Shown: one piece after another, positions 34,222 to 41,539 of the stretch
How the letters are laid out: the number at the start of each line of letters is the position of its first letter
How positions within the stretch are numbered: position 1 is the stretch's first letter
Source: Hyphomicrobiaceae bacterium
GTDB lineage: Bacteria > Pseudomonadota > Alphaproteobacteria > Rhizobiales > Hyphomicrobiaceae
Direction of reading: 5' to 3'
NCBI GenBank assembly: GCA_020638055.1
Contig: JACKJH010000001.1
Coordinates: 124,001 to 188,000 of the forward strand
DNA: 64,000 bases
Notes under the pieces: generated by a model
Seen by the model: only the letters and a program-made list of their open reading frames with translations
Databases searched by the model: none
What the model was told of the DNA's origin: nothing
Program-made: the position numbers and the translations under genes

Positions 34222-34380
34222 GCACGGTGCAAAAGGCGCAGGAAAATCAGGAACGTGGGCGATAAGCGCACGGTGCGCGAAAGCGCGACACGGTGCGGAA
34301 CGCGCCGAAAACCCAAGCAAAAACAACCGACCGACCGAAGCGCACCGTGCGCCTTTTTATCTCGCCATCGTCCGGTTGTT
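34222..34380. other. Candidate oriT: nested inverted repeats upstream of relaxase
   Basis: Between the relaxase and the transglycosylase genes lie GCACGGTGC (34222-34230), GCGCACGGTGCGC (34266-34278) and its exact reverse complement GCGCACCGTGCGC (34340-34352), the latter followed by CTTTTTAT. AACAACCG (34322-34329) and CGGTTGTT (34373-34380) form a further inverted pair. Such clustered dyads next to a relaxase gene are usual for oriT; a nic site could not be assigned by eye. Confidence 0.45.
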
Positions 34381-34453
34381 GTGTCTGCCTCTGCCCCTTG
34401 CCCCCTCGATGACACGCCGGGGCACGATAGCGCGCGAATGGCGGCCCGCGCGC

Positions 34454-35233
34454 TCATGGGCGATCTCCTGGGGCGGAACGTGCGACGACAAGGGGGGAGC
34501 GCGATGTCGCGGCGGGATCGGATGGGCTCGCCGTGACGGAGGATCGGCCGTCACCCGAACGCTCGCTGCCTGACTGCGGCGCTGCGGAGCGAGCGTCGGC
34601 GGAACGCGCGACGAAGATCGCCGCCTCGCGCCAGTCGGGCGGCGGATCGGCTCGCCGGACTGACGTTTCGGGCGCCGCCGCGCCGCCGAGAACCGGCACG
34701 AGCGCGGCGACATAGGCCCGTGTTTCGGGCGGCAACGCGCGGCCGGTCGAGCGATGGTCGTCATAGCGGCCGGGACCGGCGTTGTAGGCCGCGAGCATCG
34801 CACCGACATCGCCATAGCGATCCCACATTTCGCGCAGATAGGCCGCGCCCGCCATGATGTTGGCGCGCGGATCATAAGGGTCGCGGCCGAGACGGTAGCG
34901 GACGCGCAAGCCGGCCCATGTGTCAGGCATGACCTGCATCAGTCCCAATGCGCCCGCCGACGAGATGGCGCGCACGTCGCCCGCGCTCTCGGCGCGCAGC
35001 ACCGCACGAATCCAGTGTTCGGGGATGCCGAACCGCTGCGCCGCCGCGGTGATGTGGGTGGCATAGGGATCGACGGCGGCCGGACGGGCGATGGGGGCGG
35101 ATTGCGCATGAGCGGCGCCGGTCGCGCTCGCTGCGAGGATCAGGCCGGAAAGGAGAAAGAGAGCCATGCGCCGGGCGGCGTGATGCCGCCCGTGCGCACT
35201 CCGATGGCTCGTCGATGGACGGCGAGCGGGCAT
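34454..35233 (-). CDS. Conjugation-associated lytic transglycosylase
   Basis: A 259-residue SLT-family enzyme that opens peptidoglycan for the transfer channel. A signal peptide (MALFLLSGLILAASATGAAHAQ) follows a basic leader; the catalytic Glu lies in IRAVLRAESAGDVRAISSAGALGLMQVMP, followed by LGRDPYDPRANIMAGAAYL and AAYNAGPGRYDDH, all standard SLT motifs. The C-terminal 80 residues are low-complexity Ser/Pro/Ala. The ATG giving the signal peptide may be the internal Met (MALF); the first ATG is annotated. It corresponds to VirB1-like proteins. Confidence 0.9.
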   Translation of the reverse strand: MPARRPSTSHRSAHGRHHAARRMALFLLSGLILAASATGAAHAQSAPIARPAAVDPYATHITAAAQRFGIPEHWIRAVLRAESAGDVRAISSAGALGLMQVMPDTWAGLRVRYRLGRDPYDPRANIMAGAAYLREMWDRYGDVGAMLAAYNAGPGRYDDHRSTGRALPPETRAYVAALVPVLGGAAAPETSVRRADPPPDWREAAIFVARSADARSAAPQSGSERSGDGRSSVTASPSDPAATSRSPLVVARSAPGDRP

Positions 35234-35236
35234 CGG

Positions 35237-35584
35237 TCAGTCCTTCTCGGCGCGGTCGCGCGGACGCGACCACTGCAGCGACCAGTCTTTTCCGGCATCG
35301 TCGTCGCGGAACAGGTTGGCGCGGATCGGCTGCGGGAATGTGGGATCGTCGATCAACAGGGCGACATATTCGCCGGCCTTCTCGCCGGTGCGCTTCCACC
35401 CCGCGCCGATCTCGGCGGTGGTCTCGTTGCTCATGGCATCGAAGACGTGAACGCGATAATCGGGCGCGTTTTCGGCGTCTGACGGCTCGGCCGGGACGAT
35501 GATGATGTCCTGAACGAGCAGCAGCGTCAGAAGATTGCCGATGAAGCCGGTCTCTTCGCGTGTGAATGTACCAATCTGAGGCAT
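35237..35584 (-). CDS. DUF736 family protein
   Basis: A 115-residue protein (MPQIGTFTREETGFIGNLLTLLLVQDIIIVPAEPSDAENAPDYRVHV...) of the DUF736 family, which is almost always encoded in alphaproteobacterial ICEs and plasmids near traF and the relaxase. The I-G-T-F-T-R start and NLFRDDD C-terminal block are typical. It is cytoplasmic by sequence with no known activity. It starts after a standard spacing and precedes the transglycosylase gene by three bases. Confidence 0.88.
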   Translation of the reverse strand: MPQIGTFTREETGFIGNLLTLLLVQDIIIVPAEPSDAENAPDYRVHVFDAMSNETTAEIGAGWKRTGEKAGEYVALLIDDPTFPQPIRANLFRDDDAGKDWSLQWSRPRDRAEKD

Positions 35585-35652
35585 GATTGCTTCCTTTGCG
35601 GTGGCGTTGGGAAAGCCGTCGGCGGGCACCGCTCCCGCCGATGGCCGGGCGT

Positions 35653-36198
35653 TCACCGGGTCGGAGCACGCCATTCAAAGCGGCCGGTGCCGTCTTCGTC
35701 GGTCCACAGCGGGACCGCGTGGCCGATGATCCGGTCGGTGGAGGTCAGGCCGAAGTAGCGACCGTCGAGGCTGTCGCGGACCTGCCAGTTCATGAGGAAG
35801 ACTTCGCCGGTCTGGATGCGGCGGCAGCCCCGCCAGATCGGCAGATCGCGTCCGATGCGGTCGCGCTCCAGCGCCGCGCCCATCTCGATCCCGTCCACGG
35901 TGATCGTGCGGCCGGTGCGGCAGACGGTCTGCCCGGAAACGCCGAGAACGCGCTTGAGCAGCGGCACGCCCCTGGGCAGATAGCCGCGCTCGGCCATGAA
36001 AGCGGCGAGCGGTTCGGGTGCGTCGACCGCGACAAGATCGGTGACGTCGAACGGCCCGTCGAAGTCGATCGTGTAGAGGCCGACGGGCGCGCTCGCAGAG
36101 GCGTTCCACATGAGCTTGATCGGCATCGGCGTGAGCGCCGGATAGCCGACGCCCATCGTGGCGAGCGCCATGACGAGGACGAGGCCGGCGCGCGTCAT
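35653..36198 (-). CDS. traF: TraF-type S26 conjugation peptidase
   Basis: A 181-residue signal-peptidase-like protease. One N-terminal membrane segment (AGLVLVMALATMGVGYPALT) is followed by the S26 catalytic Ser in NASASAPVGLYTID and the Lys in GVPLLKRVLGVSGQTVC. RP4 TraF of this family cuts and cyclises the TrbC pilin, so TrbC at 28527 is the likely substrate. It overlaps DUF2840 by four bases. Confidence 0.9.
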   Translation of the reverse strand: MTRAGLVLVMALATMGVGYPALTPMPIKLMWNASASAPVGLYTIDFDGPFDVTDLVAVDAPEPLAAFMAERGYLPRGVPLLKRVLGVSGQTVCRTGRTITVDGIEMGAALERDRIGRDLPIWRGCRRIQTGEVFLMNWQVRDSLDGRYFGLTSTDRIIGHAVPLWTDEDGTGRFEWRAPTR

Positions 36199-36716
36199 GG
36201 CTGGACCTTCCTGCGCAGGAGGAAGGCGCGATGCTGTTCGAGTGTATAGGCGCGCGGCTGATGAGCGGCCGCCATCCGGTTGTGGACGTGCCGCCAGTGG
36301 TCTGGCGAAACCGCGTCCGCATCGATGCCGATCGCCTCGATCGCATCGACGTGGCGCAGCACGTCCTCGACCTTCGGCCAGCCCTCGAACTTCAGGAGGA
36401 TTTCGCCGCCCGGCCGCACGAAGGGCAGCGTCTGGTATGGCTCGCCCAGTTCGACCGCGCGCACGATGTCGATGCGCGAGATGATCGTGCCGAAGTCGTT
36501 CGCCGCCCATCGCACGAAGGCGAAGACGGTGTTCGGCCGGAAAGAGAGAATGCGCTGTCGGCGGTCGATGATCTGTTCGTTCGCCGGCTGGCCGAACCTG
36601 ATCCAGTATTCGATCTTCTTCTCGATCCACGTCAGTTCGACGCGGGTCATGCGATCATGGGAAAGCGCGGACGGCATCGGGCCGCCGCGCGCGCCGGGGG
36701 CCGCGGTGCCGGTCAT
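36195..36716 (-). CDS. DUF2840 family protein
   Basis: A 173-residue protein of the DUF2840 family: MTRVELTWIEKKIEYWIRFGQPANEQIIDRRQRILSFRPNTVFAFVRWAANDFGT is the conserved core. It has no membrane segment. The family is known mainly from its place next to traF in ICE and plasmid transfer regions and has no assigned activity. The ATG at 36716 overlaps the preceding gene; an internal Met at MTRVEL is an alternative start. Confidence 0.87.
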   Translation of the reverse strand: MTGTAAPGARGGPMPSALSHDRMTRVELTWIEKKIEYWIRFGQPANEQIIDRRQRILSFRPNTVFAFVRWAANDFGTIISRIDIVRAVELGEPYQTLPFVRPGGEILLKFEGWPKVEDVLRHVDAIEAIGIDADAVSPDHWRHVHNRMAAAHQPRAYTLEQHRAFLLRRKVQP

Positions 36717-36964
36717 GTGGGGTTTCCTGGTGTCGGGGGAAATTCGCGGGCGAGCAGCTCGCGCAGCATGTCGGCGACGGTGACGCCGCGCCGGAAGGCC
36801 GCGATCTTGATCCGGCCGCGCAGCTCGGCCGTCACGTCGATGGTGAGCCGCGCCGGGTAAGCGGTCGCCTCGGTTGCGCGCGGCGGGCTCTCGGCCGCCT
36901 TGATCCATTGCTCGGGATCGGCGGGGCGCTTGGCGAAACCGCGCTTTTCGACGCGGGCCGTCAT
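36713..36964 (-). CDS. Ribbon-helix-helix protein (ParG-like), ICE maintenance
   Basis: An 83-residue basic protein. PARLTIDVTAELRGRIKIAAFRRGVTVADMLRELLAREF is a ribbon-helix-helix domain with a disordered basic N-terminal tail, as in small partition proteins such as ParG. It lies two genes after parA in the same operon, so it may be the centromere-binding partner of ParA, or an operon regulator. It overlaps both neighbours by four bases. Confidence 0.75.
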   Translation of the reverse strand: MTARVEKRGFAKRPADPEQWIKAAESPPRATEATAYPARLTIDVTAELRGRIKIAAFRRGVTVADMLRELLAREFPPTPGNPT

Positions 36965-37704
36965 GATGCGCCTCCGTCGTCGAAGGGCAAAAGCGAGGCG
37001 AGCCGTGAACGGGCGCGCTCGGCCATATCGGAATCGATCTCGCAGCCGATATAGCGGCGGCCGGACAGCCGGCAGGCTTCGCCGGCCGCGCCGGACCCTG
37101 CGAACCAGTCGCCGAGCAACCCGCCTTCCGGGCAGCTCGTGCGGATCAGGATTTCGAGCAGCGCGGATGGCTTTTCGGTCGGATGGATCGCGCGGCCGTG
37201 GCAATTGCGCAGGGTGATGACCGAACGCATGATGCGCGGCCCGCCGTCCTGGCTGACGTAGTGGCCGGCGTCGATCTGGCCGGTATGGGGAGGACGCTGC
37301 TTGCGGCGGACTGTCCGCGCCGTCGCATCGGGCGTGGTCTGGACGTCGTTGTAGATGTCGCGCCAAGCCGTGTCGGCCGGGTAGAACTGGACGGCCAGCT
37401 CATGCACGCGCTTGAAGCGATCGGCATGAAAGCTGGAGCCGTTCTGCTTTTCCCAGACGATCTCCTGGGCGATCCGCAAGCGCGCGGCCGCGAAACGGTC
37501 GGCGGTCGCCATGAAGCTGCGCAGCGAGCCGAAGACCCAGATCGAGCCGGTGGGCTTGAGGGCGGCGCGCGCCAGCGCCAGCCAGCCCTCGACGCGCCGA
37601 TCCCAGGCGAGCGAGGTGTCGCCATAGGGCGGATCGGCGAGGATCATGTCGAACGGGCCGCGCGGCGGCATGAGTTCGCGACAGTCGCCGGCAAGGACGA
37701 TCAT
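36961..37704 (-). CDS. DNA methyltransferase (N4/N6 type)
   Basis: A 247-residue amino-methylating DNA methylase with motif order beta: catalytic DPPYG in DMILADPPYGDTSLAWD near the N-terminus, and the AdoMet-binding motif LLGDWFAGSGAAGEACRLSGRRYIGCEID near the C-terminus. IHPTEKPSALLEILI is also typical. No restriction endonuclease is adjacent, so it is an orphan that may protect the element or control its genes. It lies in the parA-traF operon with four-base overlaps. Confidence 0.9.
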   Translation of the reverse strand: MIVLAGDCRELMPPRGPFDMILADPPYGDTSLAWDRRVEGWLALARAALKPTGSIWVFGSLRSFMATADRFAAARLRIAQEIVWEKQNGSSFHADRFKRVHELAVQFYPADTAWRDIYNDVQTTPDATARTVRRKQRPPHTGQIDAGHYVSQDGGPRIMRSVITLRNCHGRAIHPTEKPSALLEILIRTSCPEGGLLGDWFAGSGAAGEACRLSGRRYIGCEIDSDMAERARSRLASLLPFDDGGAS

Positions 37705-38354
37705 GAACCGTCCCTCCCGATGCGCAGCCGCCTGATCTCGGATGCGACCGCAGCGATTTCGCGAGCTGCGGGGGAGCTACTGTCGATTTCCGAGGCCAGC
37801 CGCCCGGATTGCGCGGCGTCGGCGAAGACGATGCGCTGGCCGATGGTCGCGGCGAGCACCGGCGGATCGTGATCGGCCAGCGTCTCGGCCGTCTCGCGAG
37901 CGATGACGGTGCGTGCGGCGCAGCGATTGAGAACGAAGCGGGCGACGAGCTGCGGCCGGTAGATGCGCGCTTCCGACAGGAGCGAAAGCATCTCGGCCGA
38001 GGCCCAGCCGTCGAGCGGCGATGGCTGCACCGGGATCAGCACGAGGTCGGCGGCGAGCAAGGCCGACCGCATGAGGCCGGCGACGCGCGGCGGGCCGTCG
38101 ATGACAATGTGATCGACATCACGCGCCAGTTCGGGCGCTTCGCGGTGGAGCGTATCGCGCGCCAGGCCGACGACGCCGAACGCGCGCGGCAAGCCCTCAC
38201 GACCGCGCTGCTCGGACCAGTCGAGCGCCGAGCCCTGCGGGTCCGCATCGATCAGCGTGACACGGCTGCCGCGCCCGGCGAGTTCACCGGCGAGATGGAG
38301 CGCGAGCGTCGTCTTCCCGACCCCGCCTTTCTGATTGAGGAGCGCGACGATCAT
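37701..38354 (-). CDS. parA: ParA-family partition ATPase
   Basis: A 217-residue ParA/MinD-type ATPase. The deviant Walker A MIVALLNQKGGVGKTTLALHLA is at the start, Asp in LIDADPQGSALDW follows, and DHIVIDGPP is the Walker B region. There is no N-terminal HTH domain, so it is a type Ib-like ParA. With repA upstream and a ribbon-helix-helix gene downstream, it should help keep the excised circular ICE through cell division. Confidence 0.93.
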   Translation of the reverse strand: MIVALLNQKGGVGKTTLALHLAGELAGRGSRVTLIDADPQGSALDWSEQRGREGLPRAFGVVGLARDTLHREAPELARDVDHIVIDGPPRVAGLMRSALLAADLVLIPVQPSPLDGWASAEMLSLLSEARIYRPQLVARFVLNRCAARTVIARETAETLADHDPPVLAATIGQRIVFADAAQSGRLASEIDSSSPAAREIAAVASEIRRLRIGRDGS

Positions 38355-39526
38355 CGGCGTTCCCCCGGTGGATCGAGGGGAAGCCGGGGCGGTTCGGGAT
38401 CGTCGACCTGGGACGAGAGGATGTGGCCGGAAGCCCTTCGGGGGCCGGCCTGTGCGGTCGGGGCGCTCTTTCTCGCCGCTACGCTGAGGCTTCTGGCGGC
38501 GTCGCGGATGAGGTTTTCCACATCGCGCGCGCGCTCTTCAAGGTTAGACTCTTGGTTAGACTCTAAGTTAAGGGCGCGAATCCGCTTGCGATTCCCGGAC
38601 GTTAAGGCCGGTTTGGGTTCCTGATAGCACGAGCCTCGGGTTCCCGATGGCACGATAGTCCGGGTTCCCGATAGCACGAGGCCGTCCACAGGTTTTCCAT
38701 AGGCCGGGAGCGGCTCGAAAGCGAGAAGCGTGCGCCCGCCGATCTCCACCTCCAGCGACAGGAGGTAGCCGGGCAGCGACTGGCGCCGCACGATGTCGCG
38801 CAGCTCGAACGCAAAGCGTTTGAACGGCGACAGACTGCCGGACTTGATGTGGAGGTGGCGCAGATCGAAACGCCAGCCGTCGCGCTGGCGGCCGCCATGC
38901 TTGCGCACGATGCGGTAGAGCCAGCGGTCGAGGCCCCCGGTGAGATGGAAATAGGCCGGGTCGATGGTGAGGATGAGCGCGTCATCAAGGACGGCTTTGT
39001 AGAACCAGTCGGGGACGATCAGTTCGATGCCGTCCGGGCGCCCATGCCGATCGGTGCGTTCCTGCCATTCGTTGATCCATGAGAAACGGTGGCGGCGGCC
39101 TTCGGCTGGCTGACGGATCGACGTCGAGATGGTGGTCGATTGCAGCCGGTCCAGCGCCGCTTTGAGGCGCTGGTAGTCACGCTGCGACGTGCCGCGTCCG
39201 ACATAGGTGAGGATTTCATAGGGCGTCGCGGCCATCAGCCTGGATGTGCGAAGGCCGTTGTCGCGGGCTTCGACGATCTGGCTGGCGGCCCAGATCAGGA
39301 TGTCGGCGTCCCAGATCGTGGCCATGCCATGATCGGGAACGGCCTCGACGCGGATCGTGATGTCGCCGGCCGCAAAATCTATCGGGGCGACGCGATGGGA
39401 TTTGGAGAGGGAGAAGAAAGGATAGGCCATGAGATCCTGCGCATCTCGTGGCGCGAAGTCGCCGGGGAGCGCGCGAAACAGATCGAGCTGCCCACGCTCC
39501 GAAGGGTCACGACGCCGCACCACCAT
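38351..39526 (-). CDS. repA: RepA-type replication initiator (RPA family)
   Basis: A 391-residue replication initiator protein A. The core (about residues 30-270) contains AYPFFSLSKSHRVAPIDFAAGDITIRVEA, IWDADILIWAASQIVEA, YEILTYVGRGTSQRDYQRLKAALDRLQSTTISTSI and FHLTGGLDRWLYRIVRKHGG, which are signatures of the RPA family found on alphaproteobacterial ICEs and plasmids. The C-terminal quarter is low complexity and includes a segment encoded by three 18-base repeats that look like iterons. The protein suggests that the excised ICE can replicate. Confidence 0.92.
   Translation of the reverse strand: MVVRRRDPSERGQLDLFRALPGDFAPRDAQDLMAYPFFSLSKSHRVAPIDFAAGDITIRVEAVPDHGMATIWDADILIWAASQIVEARDNGLRTSRLMAATPYEILTYVGRGTSQRDYQRLKAALDRLQSTTISTSIRQPAEGRRHRFSWINEWQERTDRHGRPDGIELIVPDWFYKAVLDDALILTIDPAYFHLTGGLDRWLYRIVRKHGGRQRDGWRFDLRHLHIKSGSLSPFKRFAFELRDIVRRQSLPGYLLSLEVEIGGRTLLAFEPLPAYGKPVDGLVLSGTRTIVPSGTRGSCYQEPKPALTSGNRKRIRALNLESNQESNLEERARDVENLIRDAARSLSVAARKSAPTAQAGPRRASGHILSSQVDDPEPPRLPLDPPGERR
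38615..38679. repeat. Three iteron-like 18-bp repeats within repA
   Basis: GGGTTCCYGATRGCACGA occurs at 38615-38632, 38638-38655 and 38662-38679, with starts 23 and 24 bases apart. The spacing is about two helical turns and is not a constant multiple of three, so the conserved thing is the DNA and not the peptide. Iterons bound by the initiator are expected near or within rep genes. A separate 11-base direct repeat, GGTTAGACTCT, lies at 38542 and 38554. Confidence 0.65.
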
Positions 39527-39544
39527 GAAAGGGACCGGCCACGA

Positions 39545-39826
39545 TCAGCGTGCGTATCGGCCGGCGCTCTGGCCGGTCGGCAGCGTCTGGCGCTTTGCGG
39601 GAAGGACGGAGCCGCGCGGATCGGAGGTCGAGGTGACGGCGCCGCGTTCGGCCCAGGTTTCGAGATCGTCGACGGCATAGACGACGCGCCCGCCGAGTTT
39701 GCGGTAGGCCGGGCCGGTGCCGTAGGTCCGGTGTTTTTCGAGGGTGCGGGCGGACAGGCTGAGAAATTCAGCGGCTTCCTTGGTCCGCAGGTAGCGTAGC
39801 GGGAGCGCGGCGGTATCGGGTCGCAT
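39545..39826 (-). CDS. AlpA-like helix-turn-helix protein (RdfS-like excisionase)
   Basis: A 93-residue MerR/AlpA-like DNA-binding protein: LPLRYLRTKEAAEFLSLSARTLEKHRTYGTGPAYRKLGGRVVYAVDDLETWAERG is the HTH_17 excisionase fold. In ICEMlSym of Mesorhizobium the equivalent protein, RdfS, directs integrase toward excision and is encoded ahead of the transfer operon. Here it heads the same order of genes (repA, parA, methylase, traF, relaxase, traG), just downstream of the FseA-like genes. The excisionase role is inferred from family and context. Confidence 0.83.
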   Translation of the reverse strand: MRPDTAALPLRYLRTKEAAEFLSLSARTLEKHRTYGTGPAYRKLGGRVVYAVDDLETWAERGAVTSTSDPRGSVLPAKRQTLPTGQSAGRYAR

Positions 39827-39969
39827 GGGGCGGGCCTCCGTGGGGTTGCTGGGGGCCGCTGGCGATCAGCGGCTGACAGCGACCACGGTGGCGGAGAACC
39901 GTCGGCGAGGTGGATGGGGAACTTGAGGTGGCTAAAATCTCCACCCCGGATGCCATGGAGGCGCGACGA

Positions 39970-40566
39970 CTAGAGGCGGCGGCGGTGGCGAAGGAGTTGC
40001 AGATAGCCGCCATCAATGAGGAAAAGTCCGCCTTCGACGAAGGCGATGACGGCATCGCGCAGCGGCGATGTCCTCCAGGGCTCGGTGTCGACGCGCGCCG
40101 CGCCGTAGATCGCGATGGCGATCTCGCGATAGGTCGCGCCGTTCATATGGCCGTCGGCGGCGCGCAGCTTGAGCCGGAAACGCCGCCGTTGCTCGGTGGT
40201 CATGCGCGTATCGCGCTGCGGCGGGCGGCCGACCCAGATGCGCGCCATTCGCGTCAGGGCGTCGATGCGGTCGAAGATGTCGGCATCGAACGAAACCAGC
40301 GCCGCGAGCTGGTCGTCTGGAACGGTGCCGGAAAGGAAAAGAACGCGGATGTCGTGTTCTGAGAAGGACGCATAGGCCCCTTCGGGGGCGTCACGCCCTT
40401 TGGCGAACAGGTCTGGAGATAGCACGGAGGCGGGAGGCAGAAACTCCGGTCGGCGCGTCAGCAGAAGAACGGCGCTATCGCATGAGGGCGACCACACGAC
40501 ATCCTGGTCAAGCGCGGAGAGGCCCGGCCTGGCGGCGAAATCGCAGCCCCCAGAGTTGTTCTGCAT
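39970..40566 (-). CDS. DUF2285 protein, second part of FseA-like activator
   Basis: A 198-residue frame containing a DUF2285 domain in its C-terminal half (about residues 130-185: RFRLKLRAADGHMNGATYREIAIAIYGAARVDTEPWRTSPLRDAVIAFVEGG), a helix-turn-helix variant. It overlaps the DUF6499-type gene at 40508-40732 in the +1 frame. In ICEMlSym the same pair, msi172 and msi171, is fused by programmed +1 frameshifting into FseA, the activator of rdfS and excision. The ATG at 40566 has no strong ribosome site and would start within the overlap, so independent translation is doubtful. Confidence 0.82.
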   Translation of the reverse strand: MQNNSGGCDFAARPGLSALDQDVVWSPSCDSAVLLLTRRPEFLPPASVLSPDLFAKGRDAPEGAYASFSEHDIRVLFLSGTVPDDQLAALVSFDADIFDRIDALTRMARIWVGRPPQRDTRMTTEQRRRFRLKLRAADGHMNGATYREIAIAIYGAARVDTEPWRTSPLRDAVIAFVEGGLFLIDGGYLQLLRHRRRL

Positions 40567-40732
40567 CTTTTGGAAGCGGTGCGGCTTGAGCGGCGGCGTT
40601 TGCAAGACCGCTGTAGAGTTCCTGATAAGGAACGAATCGGCGAAGACATTCCCAGGCGAGACCTTCGACCGGCAAGCTATCGAAATAGTCGTAACGGCTG
40701 TCGTCCCGCCAGTCGCTTGTATCTGGCCTCAT
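40508..40732 (-). CDS. DUF6499-type protein, first part of FseA-like activator
   Basis: A 74-residue frame (MRPDTSDWRDDSRYDYFDSLPVEGLAWECLRRFVPYQELY...AEQLWGLRF) that looks like the transcriptional-regulator N-terminal domain normally continuous with DUF2285 proteins. AGGAG precedes the ATG at 40732. After QLWGLRF the frame gives an unrelated short tail (RRQAGPLRA), while the +1 frame continues with AARPGLSALDQDVVW, the expected sequence of a fused protein. The total span 39970-40732 is 763 bases, exactly one more than a multiple of three. Confidence 0.8.
   Translation of the reverse strand: MRPDTSDWRDDSRYDYFDSLPVEGLAWECLRRFVPYQELYSGLANAAAQAAPLPKDAEQLWGLRFRRQAGPLRA
40534..40543 (-). other. 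Putative +1 ribosomal frameshift site
   Basis: On the minus strand the end of the first frame reads CGA TTT CGC; slipping by one base after TTT gives CGA TTT C GCC and enters the DUF2285 frame. tRNA-Phe (anticodon GAA) can re-pair from UUU to UUC, a classical +1 slip. The slip point is at about 40537-40540. A slip at the preceding GGG is a possible alternative. Confidence 0.55.
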
Positions 40733-40859
40733 AGCGTCAACTCCTCGCAAATTACGCGCACAAGTCGAACGCCCAGTTTTCTTATTTCCTCATAGTTGGT
40801 GGAAGGCCGGGAGAGGACATTGCCTGATGCCGAAAGGGCATCGCACGGACATCGGCAGA

Positions 40860-41120
40860 TCAGTGGTGGGACTGGCGCAGAAGGTGCCGATAGCCGGTGT
40901 GCGTCATCCAGCGGGCGCGAGCGAGATGGCTGTCATGGATGCGTCGACAGCGTTCGGGGTCGTGTGCCGGATCGAGACCGAACAGAATCTGCACCGCCTC
41001 TGTCCAATCGGCGCCATCGGCATCCGCGTCCAGCAAGCGCGCGTAGAGCTTGACGTGCGCCTTGTCGTAGGCGGTGAGTTCCTGCCCTGCGGGTGCGGTA
41101 TCGTCGAATGTCTCGATCAT
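40860..41120 (-). CDS. QseM-like antiactivator (single DUF2285 domain)
   Basis: An 86-residue protein: MIETFDDTAPAGQELTAYDKAHVKLYARLLDADADGADWTEAVQILFGLDPAHDPERCRRIHDSHLARARWMTHTGYRHLLR. The fold matches a lone DUF2285 domain. In ICEMlSym the small DUF2285 protein QseM binds and blocks the activators TraR and FseA. Here it lies between a QseC-like repressor gene and the FseA-like pair, the expected company. Assignment is by family resemblance and synteny; I cannot confirm the partner proteins. Confidence 0.72.
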   Translation of the reverse strand: MIETFDDTAPAGQELTAYDKAHVKLYARLLDADADGADWTEAVQILFGLDPAHDPERCRRIHDSHLARARWMTHTGYRHLLRQSHH

Positions 41121-41157
41121 GGAGCAGGCTCGATTACTATGCGGCTGCTGCATCTAA

Positions 41158-41174
41158 ACCAAGTTTGGTCCAAA
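41158..41174. promoter_or_regulatory. Candidate QseC-type operator before the QseM-like gene
   Basis: ACCAAGTTTGGT (41158-41169) is a five-plus-five dyad, overlapping a second dyad TTTGGTCCAAA (41164-41174), in the 93 bases between the HTH gene and the QseM-like gene. A related dyad lies upstream of the HTH gene itself at 41525-41539. Paired operators read by the HTH protein would suit a bistable switch. Confidence 0.5.
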
Positions 41175-41213
41175 ATGGAGCGAAGGCAAGCGTCGGCGGC
41201 TTCTGCCCGCCGA

Positions 41214-41480
41214 TCAGCGCGCGGCGTCGGATGAATTGGGCTTATTTCCGCGATCATCGACCAGCAACACTCCTTGCCCTTTGTCGGTGGACAGGAAGAC
41301 GATGCCGGCAGCTTCCAAAGCTCTGCGCACCTCATCGCGCGTTGTCTCGTACACATCGAGTCCGTTTGCGGATTCGAGGCGTTTGAGCGCGGTCAGCGAT
41401 ATGCGGGCCCTGTCAGCGAGCGTCTCCTGTGTCCAACCCAGCAACGCGCGTGCGGCCCGTGATTGTCGGGCGGTGATCAT
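41214..41480 (-). CDS. Xre-family HTH regulator (QseC-like)
   Basis: An 88-residue cro/C1-type regulator. MITARQSRAARALLGWTQETLADRARISLTALKRLESANG is the helix-turn-helix; EVRRALEAAGIVFLSTDKGQGVLLVDD is the short C-terminal strand region common to this group. GGGAGGTGATC precedes the ATG at 41480. In ICEMlSym the comparable QseC controls qseM expression and its own. Its position directly upstream of the QseM-like gene supports the same role here. Confidence 0.8.
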   Translation of the reverse strand: MITARQSRAARALLGWTQETLADRARISLTALKRLESANGLDVYETTRDEVRRALEAAGIVFLSTDKGQGVLLVDDRGNKPNSSDAAR

Positions 41481-41524
41481 ACATGATCACCTCCCATTCA
41501 GACCTACGCGCACTCCAGAACTAC

Positions 41525-41539
41525 GACCATTTTAGTCGC
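41525..41539. promoter_or_regulatory. Candidate operator upstream of the QseC-like gene
   Basis: CGACCATTTTAGTCG has outer arms CGAC/GTCG and an inner ACCA...TAGT resemblance to the dyad at 41158. It lies 45 bases before the start of the HTH gene on the minus strand, where autoregulation would occur. Confidence 0.4.

Noticed and set aside
31868..34573. 901-residue plus-strand open frame
   Set aside because: It lies opposite traG and the relaxase; the length is an effect of high GC and the product has no recognisable domains.
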